Shown piece after piece: positions 31,984 through 42,325 of a stretch of DNA of 64,000 nt. A program made the translations under genes and the position numbers. How positions within the stretch are numbered: position 1 is the first letter of the stretch; each line of letters opens with the position of its first letter. Origin of the DNA: Albugo candida. Its lineage: Eukaryota > Oomycota > Peronosporomycetes > Albuginales > Albuginaceae. The notes beneath the pieces are model-generated. The model had not been told where the DNA came from, did not search any database, and was given only the letters and a program-made list of their open reading frames with translations. The stretch is from NCBI GenBank assembly GCA_905220665.1, contig CAJNAR010000152.1, forward strand, positions 558,001 through 622,000, given 5' to 3'.

Positions 31984-34533
31984 CTAAAATGTAGTTTGGC
32001 TCTTGACCACGCGTGGTGGAGAACTCTGATCAACTACCGGCCGAATGCGTTCTTCAGCACTGTTCTGCATTTCATATTCAGCGCTTAACATGCCTTCTCG
32101 CATCGCAGGTTGATAATAAACATCATGTAAGAAATCAAGATTTGCGTCGGGATACTGTTTGCGTCGTAAATCGTCAATGTGAATACACTCCATCAATGAA
32201 AGGTTGGCTGCAACTTTGGGATACAAATTGCCCATGTAACTGGCGTACAAGAGGATGGCAAAAATCAAGATGAACATGAGTATTGGTGGACCGATTGCTT
32301 TTTTTACTGATAATAGTCCAAGTAGTGTCAACTGCGAAAGCACCAATGCGACAATCATGAAGCGGAAAAGATACGGCCAATATGCCCCCATAGCAAAATT
32401 CATCGGTTCGTATACGAAGAGCACCTGACGACGATATATAGCATCAGCAGCAAAAAAGAAGAAGCCAGTGAAGAGGCAAACGAGCGGTGCAATCGTTGCA
32501 AAGGTCATACTCACAAGCATTACCAAGAAGCAATCTGCGAGGATGCTTGTGGGATCAAAGGTTTCAGCCTTTGTGATACGCTGACTTCCAAGCAGCCATT
32601 TCCCCTCCCGCTCTCTCTCCGTTAATTTTGGTGCACACAACGCAAAGATACCAGCTAGTATCAGCGGGCGAGCACGCACCAGTTCGATAATCAAGTTCAA
32701 TCCAGTCAGAATGATCACATACGACATGAAAAATGTCGACTGTTGTGGCATACTTTTTCCCAACATTGTAACAAGTCTGGAAGGCTGATCAATCAATTCT
32801 TTAACGCTATCCAATATCGTTCCAACCACAATTGTGACGAAAAAGATTTGTATCAACTGAAAATAAGCCAATTTTGTAAAAAAAGATGCTCGGACTTGCG
32901 TTTCTGAAATGTAACCTTCCTTTTTTGACAAAAAGCGAAAAATGGCTGGGGCAAGTGCATTCATTGCTGCCAATGCTAATGGTCCAATCTGATTGAAAAC
33001 ATCAAGTAAGATGGGATTTTTATCTACCCATTTATTCAAGAATGGAAGTTGCGTACGTAATGCTTCTGTGGTTGTCAGTGAAGCTACAAACGCGACTGGA
33101 ATCGTCCAAAACAACACGAGAAGTGCCGTGAAACATGTTGAAATCAGTCTCCACATTGCACGTTTTTTAAAACCAGCTCCGACATTTTCCCAATTCACAT
33201 CATCTACGTGTGGAGCAGGCTCTACTAGAATGCGTGTCGGATGTCGAGATTGCAATGCTTGTTGACAAATATGAGCAGTTGCTAGGTTGTTGAAAGAGAC
33301 GAAAGCAGCAGGACGCATCACTTTGACCGGCTCTTTTACCTCCACACCTTCTGAGTGAGCAAGTTTTGAAAATTGCCACTTTCTCATGTGCTCTTCCTTA
33401 TTACATTTTGAGACGTTTGTAGGACTTTCGCTCATCTGTACGTAATCAGGGCTGACATCGATCTCTGTTTCTCTGTCCTGCGTTTGTTTTCCGTCAATCC
33501 TTCCTCCATCGATTGTATCCTTGAATGTATTCCTTAAATGCTTTTCTATGCGGTCCTTTGGTGAAGTACGATAATCAAAAGCTGGTGACAAGCAGCCATG
33601 TTCATAATCCTCGACAGCTCGAGCCAGCTTCTGTTGTGCATTATCAATCATCTTGATTTCGCTCGCGACCAAATTGTTCAAAGTGTTCAGCCTTGACTGA
33701 TAAAGCGTTATTGCATCTTCTTTTGAGGTATTGATGCATCCGGAAGAAAAACAACCACAGCATCCTGCTGGGCGGACTTTTGGGCGTTGACCGCTTCGAT
33801 CGTATTCGGCCAATGCATGTTCTAATCGATTTCTCACAATGACTCGCTCATGCACCATTTTTTCCAAATTGCCACACTCTACTGCCACGTAGATATTCTT
33901 TACTTGATCTGGAAAAATCCGCTCAAGATATTCTCGTAGAGTTTCTTTGGTGCGTAATTCCATCGGTAGATCATGCATCACAACCGTATATTGAGCTGAC
34001 ATAGAGGCAGATAGAGTCTCATGTCGCCGATCGACATAGAACTTGTACTCCTTCCACAGCAGATACATCATATATGAACAAAGTAGGAAAGTACACGCAA
34101 CGGATGCCCATAGTTTCTTATTGTTGACAGATAAGTTCGTCATTGTGATTTTCACCAGCGGATCAGATGCGCTTGAGCCATTTTCCGTCGCGTAGAGCGG
34201 TAGAAGAATAATTGCGCAAGCCAGGGCAAGTAACGAAAATTTCTGTCCCAGCCGTAAAAATCTGAAGAATGTCAGAGTGTCTAGACCACAACGATCCATG
34301 ATTTGATCATCTTTAATCGCTACAACCATCGGAACCCAACCGAGACAAGAATTCGCTTTTGTTTTTGGCCATTGCTCACTCCGTAGATCGTACGTGGACC
34401 GAAAGTACCGACGTGCTATCTCGAAGCACAATAAGCCAACAGCCAATATTCCGTAATATATGGACACACTGGTTATTATTGTGGTGCTCGGGTCAGCGTT
34501 GGCTGCATTGGCATCCGCTTGAGTGTCGCTCAT
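31984..34533 (-). CDS. CSC1/TMEM63/OSCA-family osmosensitive channel, copy B
   Basis: Single exon, 849 residues from ATG 34533 (upstream frame starts only at TTG). Layout as copy A: first span VSIYYGILAVGLLCFEIARR, then KDDQIMDRCGLDTLTFFRFL, spans 2-3, a long cytosolic loop about 200-440 with QYTVVMHDLPMELR and ECGNLEKMVHERV, then about eight C-terminal spans containing the pore region (FTKLAYFQLIQIFFVTIV, FFMSYVIILTGLNLIIEL, FATIAPLVCLFTGFFFF). The Cys-rich PAGCCGCFSSGC segment in the loop may be lipid-modified. It is much closer to copy C than to copy A in the pore region, so B and C look like a recent tandem duplication. Predicted plasma-membrane stress-gated cation channel. Confidence 0.9.
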   Translation of the reverse strand: MSDTQADANAANADPSTTIITSVSIYYGILAVGLLCFEIARRYFRSTYDLRSEQWPKTKANSCLGWVPMVVAIKDDQIMDRCGLDTLTFFRFLRLGQKFSLLALACAIILLPLYATENGSSASDPLVKITMTNLSVNNKKLWASVACTFLLCSYMMYLLWKEYKFYVDRRHETLSASMSAQYTVVMHDLPMELRTKETLREYLERIFPDQVKNIYVAVECGNLEKMVHERVIVRNRLEHALAEYDRSGQRPKVRPAGCCGCFSSGCINTSKEDAITLYQSRLNTLNNLVASEIKMIDNAQQKLARAVEDYEHGCLSPAFDYRTSPKDRIEKHLRNTFKDTIDGGRIDGKQTQDRETEIDVSPDYVQMSESPTNVSKCNKEEHMRKWQFSKLAHSEGVEVKEPVKVMRPAAFVSFNNLATAHICQQALQSRHPTRILVEPAPHVDDVNWENVGAGFKKRAMWRLISTCFTALLVLFWTIPVAFVASLTTTEALRTQLPFLNKWVDKNPILLDVFNQIGPLALAAMNALAPAIFRFLSKKEGYISETQVRASFFTKLAYFQLIQIFFVTIVVGTILDSVKELIDQPSRLVTMLGKSMPQQSTFFMSYVIILTGLNLIIELVRARPLILAGIFALCAPKLTEREREGKWLLGSQRITKAETFDPTSILADCFLVMLVSMTFATIAPLVCLFTGFFFFAADAIYRRQVLFVYEPMNFAMGAYWPYLFRFMIVALVLSQLTLLGLLSVKKAIGPPILMFILIFAILLYASYMGNLYPKVAANLSLMECIHIDDLRRKQYPDANLDFLHDVYYQPAMREGMLSAEYEMQNSAEERIRPVVDQSSPPRVVKSQTTF

Positions 34534-35631
34534 TCTCTTTAAGCCCCGATGTCTTACCAGCAATACTCAAAAATCTAGAATGGTGGCCGTTTTACACAGT
34601 TGTGTGCGACATTTGCAGACAAGGGCCGCAAGTTTGTAACTTGTTGATCGCATGGCTTTGATTTCGAAGAAAAAAAGGTGGTACGAATATTTTTCGAATC
34701 AAAGCGGTTCGGGAAACCCATATTCGAACGAATAATGGCTGCTATCGCCCTTACACGACCATACACAAGCCGAGTATTCGTTGAACACATAGTGCGCACA
34801 CACGAAGCGAGATCATACCGAAGCACTTCTGTCTGAGGATAGTATCGCTCGTCAGTCATCGCTTCACCTTGGACTACGGTAGGCGCAGCTACCAACTCGC
34901 ATCAGACTGCAAACCGTGGCTATTTCAAACCAGCAGGATGCCCCGCATGCAATACCGCGTTCAGCGACCTATATGTCGATTAAAGAAACCGGAAGCCAAG
35001 CAGATCGGCTACGAAACTCCTATTGTCGGGGTGGACAAGAACATGCTTCTGGGGACTAAAAAGTAAGTTATCAATTAGTCTGCGTAGTCAGGGATGCGCG
35101 ACACCAAGCCATGTTCCGCACTAACCGAGACACAAGTCGGTAGGAGACTATGGATAAGAAGTACCGCACCCATTTGCTAGAACATAGATGAGAAAATAGC
35201 CGGAAAACGATGAACTTTGAAAGCTCAAGGAGTGACAATCCAGGACGCCTCCAGCAAAGAACGCTACGGTGTGCTGTAAATGAGCCACACTTTTAGCAGA
35301 TATTCCTGCTGTCATAAGACTTTAGAAAGTGCAAGAAGCATGCGGTCAAGTGTAACACTTGTTCGGAGTTGCGGAGCAGCATGCGAGAGCTGCTCGAACA
35401 TCTAGAAGGTGCTACCAGGTGGCGAACAGTGCTGCTCACGTTCAGACCAACTCGAACGAGCCAAAAAGGCTCAATCATTTGTGATACGCCGGTACTGCAC
35501 AATCATTGTACGCGGGCGTGAAATGAGCCTCAGATTAGATGCACGGAACTTCTATAGCCGAATGGTGTCAAGTAGAATGTAAACATCAAATATCTGAAGA
35601 TTAAGAATCAACTGCAAAAAAGCTTCAAAAT
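34534..35631 (+). other. Intergenic region with plus-strand coding-like pieces, unresolved
   Basis: Between the tandem channel genes B and C. Plus-strand stretches look like exons: MPRMQYRVQRPICRLKKPE at 34938 ending at a GTAAGT at 35064; a RDARHQAMFRTNRDTS piece near 35100; and DFRKCKKHAVKCNTCSELR from 35321 running to a stop at 35521. I could not join them without very short introns. A 94-residue minus-strand frame (34857-34575) is an alternative. This may be a small gene or a decayed one; low confidence. Confidence 0.28.
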
Positions 35632-38028
35632 TCACCTCTCCTCTTCAATTGTTTCGGCCAAAGCAGGAGGACGATAAACACCATTTAAGAAGTCAAACTG
35701 TGATATGTCGCCATGCTTCTTTCTGTTTTCGTCACGTTCTAAACACTCTGCCAGCGGAAGGTACTTGGCCAGAGGTCCATATAAAATGGTCATGTAGTGA
35801 TAGTATAGACATATAATCAGAATAAGCAGCAGGGCGCAGGCAAAATGTGCGGCCGCTTCTTTCAGTAGTAATAATCCCAGCATCGTGAGCTGTGAAATAA
35901 CCATAGCAACAACCATGAATTTGAACAGACAGGGCCAATACGCCCCCATTGCAAACCATGACGACTTGTACACATAGAGGGCATTTCGTCGATATACCAG
36001 ATCAACTAAAGTGAAGAAGAGCGCAAACACTGTGCACGCATACGGAGCAATAGGGGCAAACGTGAGACTCACAAGCATCACCAAGAAACAATCTGCCAAA
36101 ATTCGAGTTGGGTCAAAGGTCTCGAGATAATCGTAAGGAGCTAGACCGTATGAGGTCGCTTCTCTTCTGGCTTGTATGTGTTTGGAAACGCACATCTTGT
36201 AAAGCAAAGCTTTTGCCAACGGTACAACACGAAATAATTCCAAGGGTAGGCTTACTCCCATCAATGTGAGTATATAGGAGCTGAAAAACTTGGACTGATG
36301 TGGTATGCTCCGTCCAAGCATCACGATTAATTCCGTCGGAGAGTTCAAAATATGTTCCATAGTGTCCAAAATAGTTCCCGCTACCACCGTGACGAAAAAT
36401 ATTTGAATTAGCTGGAAGTAAGCGAGTTTTGTGAACAGGGATGCTCGCACTTGTGTGTATGACGGATGTCCCTCACGCTCTGATAGAAAAGCTAGGATAT
36501 AGGTCGCCAATGCGTTTAGTATCAACAGCGCTAATGGCGATAAGGCTGAGCATAGAGAATTCAATGCGGGGTACTCACGTAACCATTTATCCAAAAGTGG
36601 TACCGCGTGACGCAGGCTGTCAACGGAAGCCAGGCTTGCAACAAGTGTGGTAGGAATTGTCCAGAACAAAACAATGACTGCTGTGGTGCATGCAGATATT
36701 AGTTGCCATAATGCACGTGTCCGAAAACGCAACCCAATGCTGTCCCAATCCACATCGTCGATGCATGGAGCAGCTAAAATTGACATGCGAGCAGGATGTT
36801 TTGATTGTACCGTCTGTTGTAATACATGGCATGCCGTCAATGACGTGAATGAGACAAATGCTGATCGTCTCACAAGACACGCCGCTTCTCCATCACTCGA
36901 TTGTTCGTCCCGTTGAATTGATCCATAGTCCGAATTTGATGGATGCGCGAGTTTTGCTGACCCTGGTGAAAATAGTGGGCACTTACGTTGCCCTTGATTA
37001 TTCCTGTTGGCCAAGATGCCTTGATTACGATTATCATCAATTGAATCATTCTCTTCAATGTCTTCGAAAAGCTCTCTTGACGATTTTCCTTTTGGTTCTT
37101 TGACCATCTCCCGATGTTGTGAAATACGCGTTGAGCCTCTCTCTATGACTTGATTTACTGTTGCCAGTGAATGCTCATAGTATTCTATCGAGTCGACACG
37201 ACAGCCACGAAAATTCTTGTATCCCAGCAGGAGACGCCACCAAGATCGTCCTTCTAGGTGATGAGGTCTTCGTCCCGTTTTCTCGTATACAGCCAGAGCG
37301 TAATCAAATTTTTTTTGCAGCTGCTTCTTTTTTTCTATCCAATTTTCAATTAATTCACATTCCACATCAACTTGAACATCTTTTACTTCGCCAGGGAAGA
37401 ATTGTTCCATGTATTGACGTAACCTCGTGTTGTTTCGCAAAGCTGGTGGGACATCATTGATAAGAATCGAGTATTGCGGCGAGGCCATCGAAGAAAGAAC
37501 TTGGTGACGTCGTTTGACATATTCTGTATATTCAATCCACAGCAAATACATCATATACCCACAGAACACATAGGAAGCGACGACAGGGGCCCATAGACGT
37601 ACATCATTCTTTGCGACATCGGTAAGCGTGATCGCGTACAAGCCGAGTATTCGCATTGAAGAAGTATCTTTGTTTTTCATCTTTTCGCTGTAATAGATCG
37701 GAATTAGTGCCAAAGATGTTATAACAACTAGAAACAAGAATTTTCGGCCGACTTGTAAAAAACGGAAAAACGTGAGCGTATCCAAGCCACAATAAGCTAA
37801 GATTTCATCCTCCGTGAGCTCATACTGTCTTTTTATCCATCCGAAGCATCGATCCCGTCTCGTTTTGGTCTCCTCGCTAGCCTCTTTGTCATCTGCACGC
37901 AGTTGGAAGAAGGGTTTGTACGTGCGTACTCGATCATACAGCAATATACTGGCGATCAGGAGAAGGTAAGATGCCAAAAGAATCTCTGAGAATCCATGAG
38001 ATGATTGGTATTGATTGTTCTCACTCAT
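35632..38028 (-). CDS. CSC1/TMEM63/OSCA-family osmosensitive channel, copy C
   Basis: Single exon, 798 residues, ATG at 38028. Same layout as copies A and B: first span EILLASYLLLIASILLYDR, LTEDEILAYCGLDTLTFFRF, loop with QYSILINDVPPALR, then the pore half with FTKLAYFQLIQIFFVTVVAG and FAPIAPYACTVFALFFT. The identity to copy B across FTKLAYFQLIQIFFVT and the LADCFLVMLVS block is near complete, which fits tandem duplication (same strand, 1.1 kb apart). The cytosolic loop is shorter than in B. Divergent from the CID-domain gene at 38127, with only about 100 bp between start codons. Confidence 0.9.
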   Translation of the reverse strand: MSENNQYQSSHGFSEILLASYLLLIASILLYDRVRTYKPFFQLRADDKEASEETKTRRDRCFGWIKRQYELTEDEILAYCGLDTLTFFRFLQVGRKFLFLVVITSLALIPIYYSEKMKNKDTSSMRILGLYAITLTDVAKNDVRLWAPVVASYVFCGYMMYLLWIEYTEYVKRRHQVLSSMASPQYSILINDVPPALRNNTRLRQYMEQFFPGEVKDVQVDVECELIENWIEKKKQLQKKFDYALAVYEKTGRRPHHLEGRSWWRLLLGYKNFRGCRVDSIEYYEHSLATVNQVIERGSTRISQHREMVKEPKGKSSRELFEDIEENDSIDDNRNQGILANRNNQGQRKCPLFSPGSAKLAHPSNSDYGSIQRDEQSSDGEAACLVRRSAFVSFTSLTACHVLQQTVQSKHPARMSILAAPCIDDVDWDSIGLRFRTRALWQLISACTTAVIVLFWTIPTTLVASLASVDSLRHAVPLLDKWLREYPALNSLCSALSPLALLILNALATYILAFLSEREGHPSYTQVRASLFTKLAYFQLIQIFFVTVVAGTILDTMEHILNSPTELIVMLGRSIPHQSKFFSSYILTLMGVSLPLELFRVVPLAKALLYKMCVSKHIQARREATSYGLAPYDYLETFDPTRILADCFLVMLVSLTFAPIAPYACTVFALFFTLVDLVYRRNALYVYKSSWFAMGAYWPCLFKFMVVAMVISQLTMLGLLLLKEAAAHFACALLLILIICLYYHYMTILYGPLAKYLPLAECLERDENRKKHGDISQFDFLNGVYRPPALAETIEEER

Positions 38029-38126
38029 TTTGAATAAATAAATATCGAGGAGCTACATGTGCGACGAGCCATTTGCTCTGATTGTGACAGAATTCAGACC
38101 AATAGTACCGTTTCTCGCTTAAACTT

Positions 38127-38972
38127 ATGGAGCATTTTTTCGTGGAATTACGACAACTAGACGAGACACAAGAGCGTGTAGAGGCTGTCAGTGATGTGAT
38201 GCTTAAAATAAGTGGATACAGTCTCGATGAAAGTGAAGATGATCCATCCGACGATTTTGAAGCAACAAAGGCCAACATTGAGACAATGGTCGAGGCATGG
38301 ATGCATGAACTTCGCACCAGCGATATCAATCGAGAACGCATTGCGTTTCTGTACGTGGCGAATCACGTCCTACACAAGGTCAAGGGAGAAGAAAAGGATG
38401 GTCAACACGAGATGGTGACTCAATTGGTCGAAGCGCTCCGTCAACATTTGAATGAAGCAGTTTCTTTGGTAAGTAATTCTCCAATGGATCGTCAGGTGGT
38501 TATACGTTTGCTGGAATTATGGCATCAGAAAGTATTTTTCAGTGAAAACGATATTTTTGAATTGTGGAAATGTACAGGGGAAGAAATTCCTGATTTTTTG
38601 CAAGCCATTGCTAAACGCTCCTCACAGGATTTACAGAACGATCCATCTGAACACCATCAACACGCAAAAACGTTTTCTACTGGTGTGGACCCGAATGAGA
38701 AGGAGAAAATACCCGAGCCAGAGCTACCGATGAAACTAAATGCGCATTCAGCCAACCCTGTACTGGACGCGATGAAGCAGATCGATTATCGGATATCGGC
38801 GATCAAATATTTGAATGAGAAGTTGAATAAAGAACACCAGTATTTATTACATCATGGGACCGCACGATACAAGACACCAGAAGATTTTTTGAGTGATCGA
38901 ACAACAACGTGTCGTCAAATGAAGGATAATATCGAAGATTGCCTTCGCTTGGTCCGAATTCGCAATGTATAG
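38127..38972 (+). CDS. CID (RNA polymerase II CTD-interacting) domain protein, Rtt103/RPRD-like
   Basis: Single exon, 281 residues. Residues 1-140 follow the CID pattern: MEHFFVELRQLDETQERVEA as helix 1, then NIETMVEAWMHELRTSD, IAFLYVANHVLHKVKG (the LYLANDV-type motif that sits beside the CTD peptide) and a helix ending RLLELWHQKVFF. The C-terminal third is a coiled coil (AMKQIDYRISAIKYLNEKLN). This is the arrangement of Rtt103, RPRD1 and Pcf11 fragments, which read phosphorylated Pol II CTD and act in transcription termination. The Asp of the canonical ND in LYLANDV is His here (ANHV), a small deviation. Confidence 0.82.
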   Translation: MEHFFVELRQLDETQERVEAVSDVMLKISGYSLDESEDDPSDDFEATKANIETMVEAWMHELRTSDINRERIAFLYVANHVLHKVKGEEKDGQHEMVTQLVEALRQHLNEAVSLVSNSPMDRQVVIRLLELWHQKVFFSENDIFELWKCTGEEIPDFLQAIAKRSSQDLQNDPSEHHQHAKTFSTGVDPNEKEKIPEPELPMKLNAHSANPVLDAMKQIDYRISAIKYLNEKLNKEHQYLLHHGTARYKTPEDFLSDRTTTCRQMKDNIEDCLRLVRIRNV

Positions 38973-39031
38973 AAAGTCTTATCATTATCTCAAATATGCC
39001 GATTCAGTCTTTTGGTACACTGTAGAAATTC

Positions 39032-39756
39032 ATGAGTGAGCTTCCAAATTTGCAGAAACAGCTTCAAATAGCTGTGGAGAAGATCAAGAGCGAAGAGGTA
39101 CGTGCTTGGTATGCTGGACAAAATCATCTGATTTGTTCATAGGTTAGTGCAAGTGCAAAGGTCGAAACCAAGCTAGAGGTGACACGCTGCTATATTTTCT
39201 CGTATGTGAACATTCCTTCAATTTGTATGCCAGCAATGTGATATGATTGATATCGGCCTCGCGGATCTATCCGAGCTTCGCGAAAAGTATCCAGAAGATG
39301 TAAGGCGCAATCGTATGAACTTTTGTGAATTTGCTCAATATTTTACGTTGAATCACCATACAGTGGGCAAAACAGGCATACCAATCCTCCCAACGCCGAA
39401 AAAAAAGGGAAGAGGAACAACGACAAAAAGAAGAAGAAATTGCTCGATTGCAGCAGGAAGCAATAGCTGAATCTGTGGTGCACGCCCAGAACCTCGAATC
39501 AGATATGAATCAAACTCGTAATGATTTGACGGCTTTGTCAAAAGGAATTGGTGAAGCTCAAGCAGAGTCAGAAGCAAAGACTGAAGAGGCACATGAGATG
39601 GTTTGGCATCCGTAAGTACCACCAGTATCATCATTGAGACTACGCTTTCAGGTGTCGCTGATGAATTTCTTCTTCTATGTGTTAAACAGAGTGCTCAAGG
39701 AGTTAGTTCCTTTGCAGAGCTTGAATTTAGAATGGGAAGACTGGCGTGATCACTAA
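39032..39756 (+). CDS. Spliced coiled-coil protein, unknown family
   Basis: Predicted exons: 39032-39097 (MSELPNLQKQLQIAVEKIK), a 36-nt exon near 39143-39178, an exon from about 39234 containing CDMIDIGLADLSELREKYP, then a charged coiled coil (EEEQRQKEEEIARLQQEA, HAQNLESDMNQTRNDLTAL) and a last exon after a GTAAGT at 39613 reading PVLKELVPLQSLNLEWEDW to a stop at 39756. Between the third exon and the coiled coil the frame shifts at an A8 run (39399-39406); either an intron with a weak GTTGAA donor is removed there or the run carries an indel. No family recognised. It is separate from the CID gene, which ends in a clear stop. Confidence 0.5.
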
Positions 39757-40129
39757 GCTTACAGAATTCAGATCAAAAAGGAGCTGTTATGTAGCAAAGA
39801 GAAACATTCCTCTCGTCCGCGTTATGAAGAATTTTAGTTTCGCAACGCTTGGGTTAGTTGCCTTACTGCCTTAAATCAGACCAGCGATTAGTGTGCAACT
39901 AATGAGCTTCTTGAATAAAAATGAATCAATCGAGTAGTCCAGTAATCAAACCTGATCTCAGCTGACGCGCGCGATACCACGAGGCACTTACGCTGAAATA
40001 TCCGGGCTTCAACACCGATAGAGCTCTTTTTCAGTATTTGCAGCTTCGTATATCAGATAAGCTTGTAAACTACGAATTCTATAGCCAGCTTGATACTGAC
40101 CACAAGGTACTTTAATCGGATTCGACCCT

Positions 40130-42161
40130 ATGCATGAAGGTATCTGCGTCTCGGCGCCGGGAAAAGTATTGCTTACAGGTGGGTACGTCATACTATGGGA
40201 GAAGTATGGTGGACTTGTGCTCTCTTTAAGTGCTCGCTTCTATGCCACTATTGGTCGCTGCGTAAGTAAATGAATCCAATTTGGAAAGTGCATGCAACCC
40301 TCATAGATTACTCAAGCCTTTTAACAGCATTAGGACGAAAGAAACCATCGGAGACAGTGAGCGACTTGTGGACTTACTCATAGAATGTCCGCAACTACAT
40401 CAAACTATCCGTGCTTCAATGACCCTTGATAAACAAGAGAAGCTTCTGCTTGCGATTGCGTAGGCTGATACCCTTGCGTCTATACACGAAATGGTGATCA
40501 TCGATTCTTTCGCTTAGTGCAGGATCAGACTCGAATGCATACGTGACAGAAACAATCCAACTTGCGTGCAACTGTGTCGCTGGGCTACTCTCCTTACCTG
40601 TATTTGTAAAGCGTTTGAGGGCGATCAACTCATCGAGTCAGGAAGTTCTTATCCGTTTGGAGGCAGATAACGATTTTTATTCACAAGTCTCAGGAGTACG
40701 TGTATCTCCCTTACTTCACTCAATGCTTTTTTTCGTCACGAAAGTGGCTACTTTAGCTTCGTGAAGCTCAATTACCATTTCTTCGCGAATCGTTGGTTTT
40801 GCTACCCCAAAAATGCTCACCGTCAGATATTCGTTATGTGCACCAGTTTTATTCACAATGATCCGTACTCAAACTCAATTTGATCTAGAGAAGTCCAGTG
40901 GTGGTGGTATCTCAAAAACAGGATTGGGCAGTTCAGCGGCTTTAGTCACCTCGCTTGTTGGCGCTCTCGTCACTTTTTTTATCCCAGAGTGGGAGAGCCT
41001 TGAAAGTAATCGCGAGGCTCTCGATATTGTTCACAACCTTGCGCAGCTATGTCACTCGGCAGTACAACGAAAAGTAGGCGTTCAGCTATGAACGAATCCG
41101 TATAAAATACCTTTGTCGGCAGGTTGGAAGTGGATTTGATATCTCTGCTGCTTGTTATGGCTCGCAACGATACAAGCGCTTTCCTCCACATATATTGGAG
41201 AATATTTATTCACAAGATGATGCGAAGCCCCAATATCTAGCTTCCTGCGTCAAGAAGCAATCTTTGTGGAAAACGGCACTTAGAGTGGTCTGCTTTCAGC
41301 ACATTTGTACTTTTAATTATTCAGGTCTCTTATCTCTATCTTTACCATGCAGGAATCCTTTGCATTGCCGCCTGGTTTTTGCTGCTTGATGGGCGATGTC
41401 GTCGGAGGGACGTCTACCGTGTCCATGGTACAACAGGTGCAGGCGTACATTAGTTTGTTTTGCTTGCTCTGAATCTTTTTATCATCACATGTGTATTACA
41501 GGTACTTGCATGGTCAAAAGAGAATGCCGAACTATCTGTACAGACTTTCACAATGATACACTCGCGAAACAAGAAGCTAGAAGACATGTTGATTCAACTT
41601 ACCGAGCTTTTGAAGATGCATCCCGAGTTGGACTCCGAAAGGCAGAAGTTGGCGACTGTAGCATCAGAAATGGTACGAGTCATAAATCAAAATGCTGTAC
41701 ACTCAATGTTCACGACAACGATAGTGGCCCACAATCGACTCAGCACTTGGAAATTTTTTCTCCGAAACTCGCGAGTCATTCTTGCATATCCGCCAAGCAC
41801 TCCGGTACGCATTACGAAAGACTCAGTACAATTTCACTGGATACGTTTATTGATCAGGCACTTGGGACAATTAACTGGAGCTCTAATTGAACCCCCGGAA
41901 CAAACAGCCTTGATTGATGAGACGATGAAAGTACCCGGCGTTTTATTCGCAGGAGTTCCTGGGGGTCATTCTCATTTGTAGAATGATTTACATTACCGTA
42001 CACTCACGTGTTTGTGATGACTAGCTGGCGGCTACGATGCCATTTTTGTCGTAGCGACGGACGAGTCTGTCCTGACGCATGTCGAGCAATTTTGGGAAGT
42101 CTGGTCTTCGAATCACTCATCAATGTGCGCTACCTATTTTGAATCAATTTTGAAGTGGTAA
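40130..42161 (+). CDS. PMVK: Phosphomevalonate kinase (GHMP superfamily)
   Basis: Eleven exons predicted (40130-40261, 40317-40459, 40518-40695, 40757-40832, 40889-41073, 41123-41284, 41353-41436, 41502-41672, 41725-41804, 41858-41964, 42025-42161), introns 49-68 nt, all phases consistent, 484 residues. It matches the plant/fungal ERG8-type enzyme, not the animal one: ICVSAPGKVLLTGGYVIL at the N terminus, GGGISKTGLGSSAALVTSL (the GHMP ATP-binding motif), KVGSGFDISAACYGSQRY, LPPGFCCLMGDVVGGTST, and LIEPPEQTALIDETMK with VPGAGGYDAIFVV. It makes diphosphomevalonate in the cytosolic mevalonate pathway, feeding isoprenoid, dolichol and prenylation needs. Every diagnostic block is restored only by splicing, which supports the intron calls. 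Confidence 0.93.
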
Positions 42162-42325
42162 TGATAATTGCGATTGTAGTGTGTGCCCGCTGTTGTGTAA
42201 AGCGATGGACAAATTATCCATGGATCGTATTGGAGGTTTAACGTCGACGCGAATTTCCTCACTTAATTGATCAAAAAGTCTAATAAATTAGGTTAATATA
42301 GATCAATTACCGTTAGTGATCTGTA

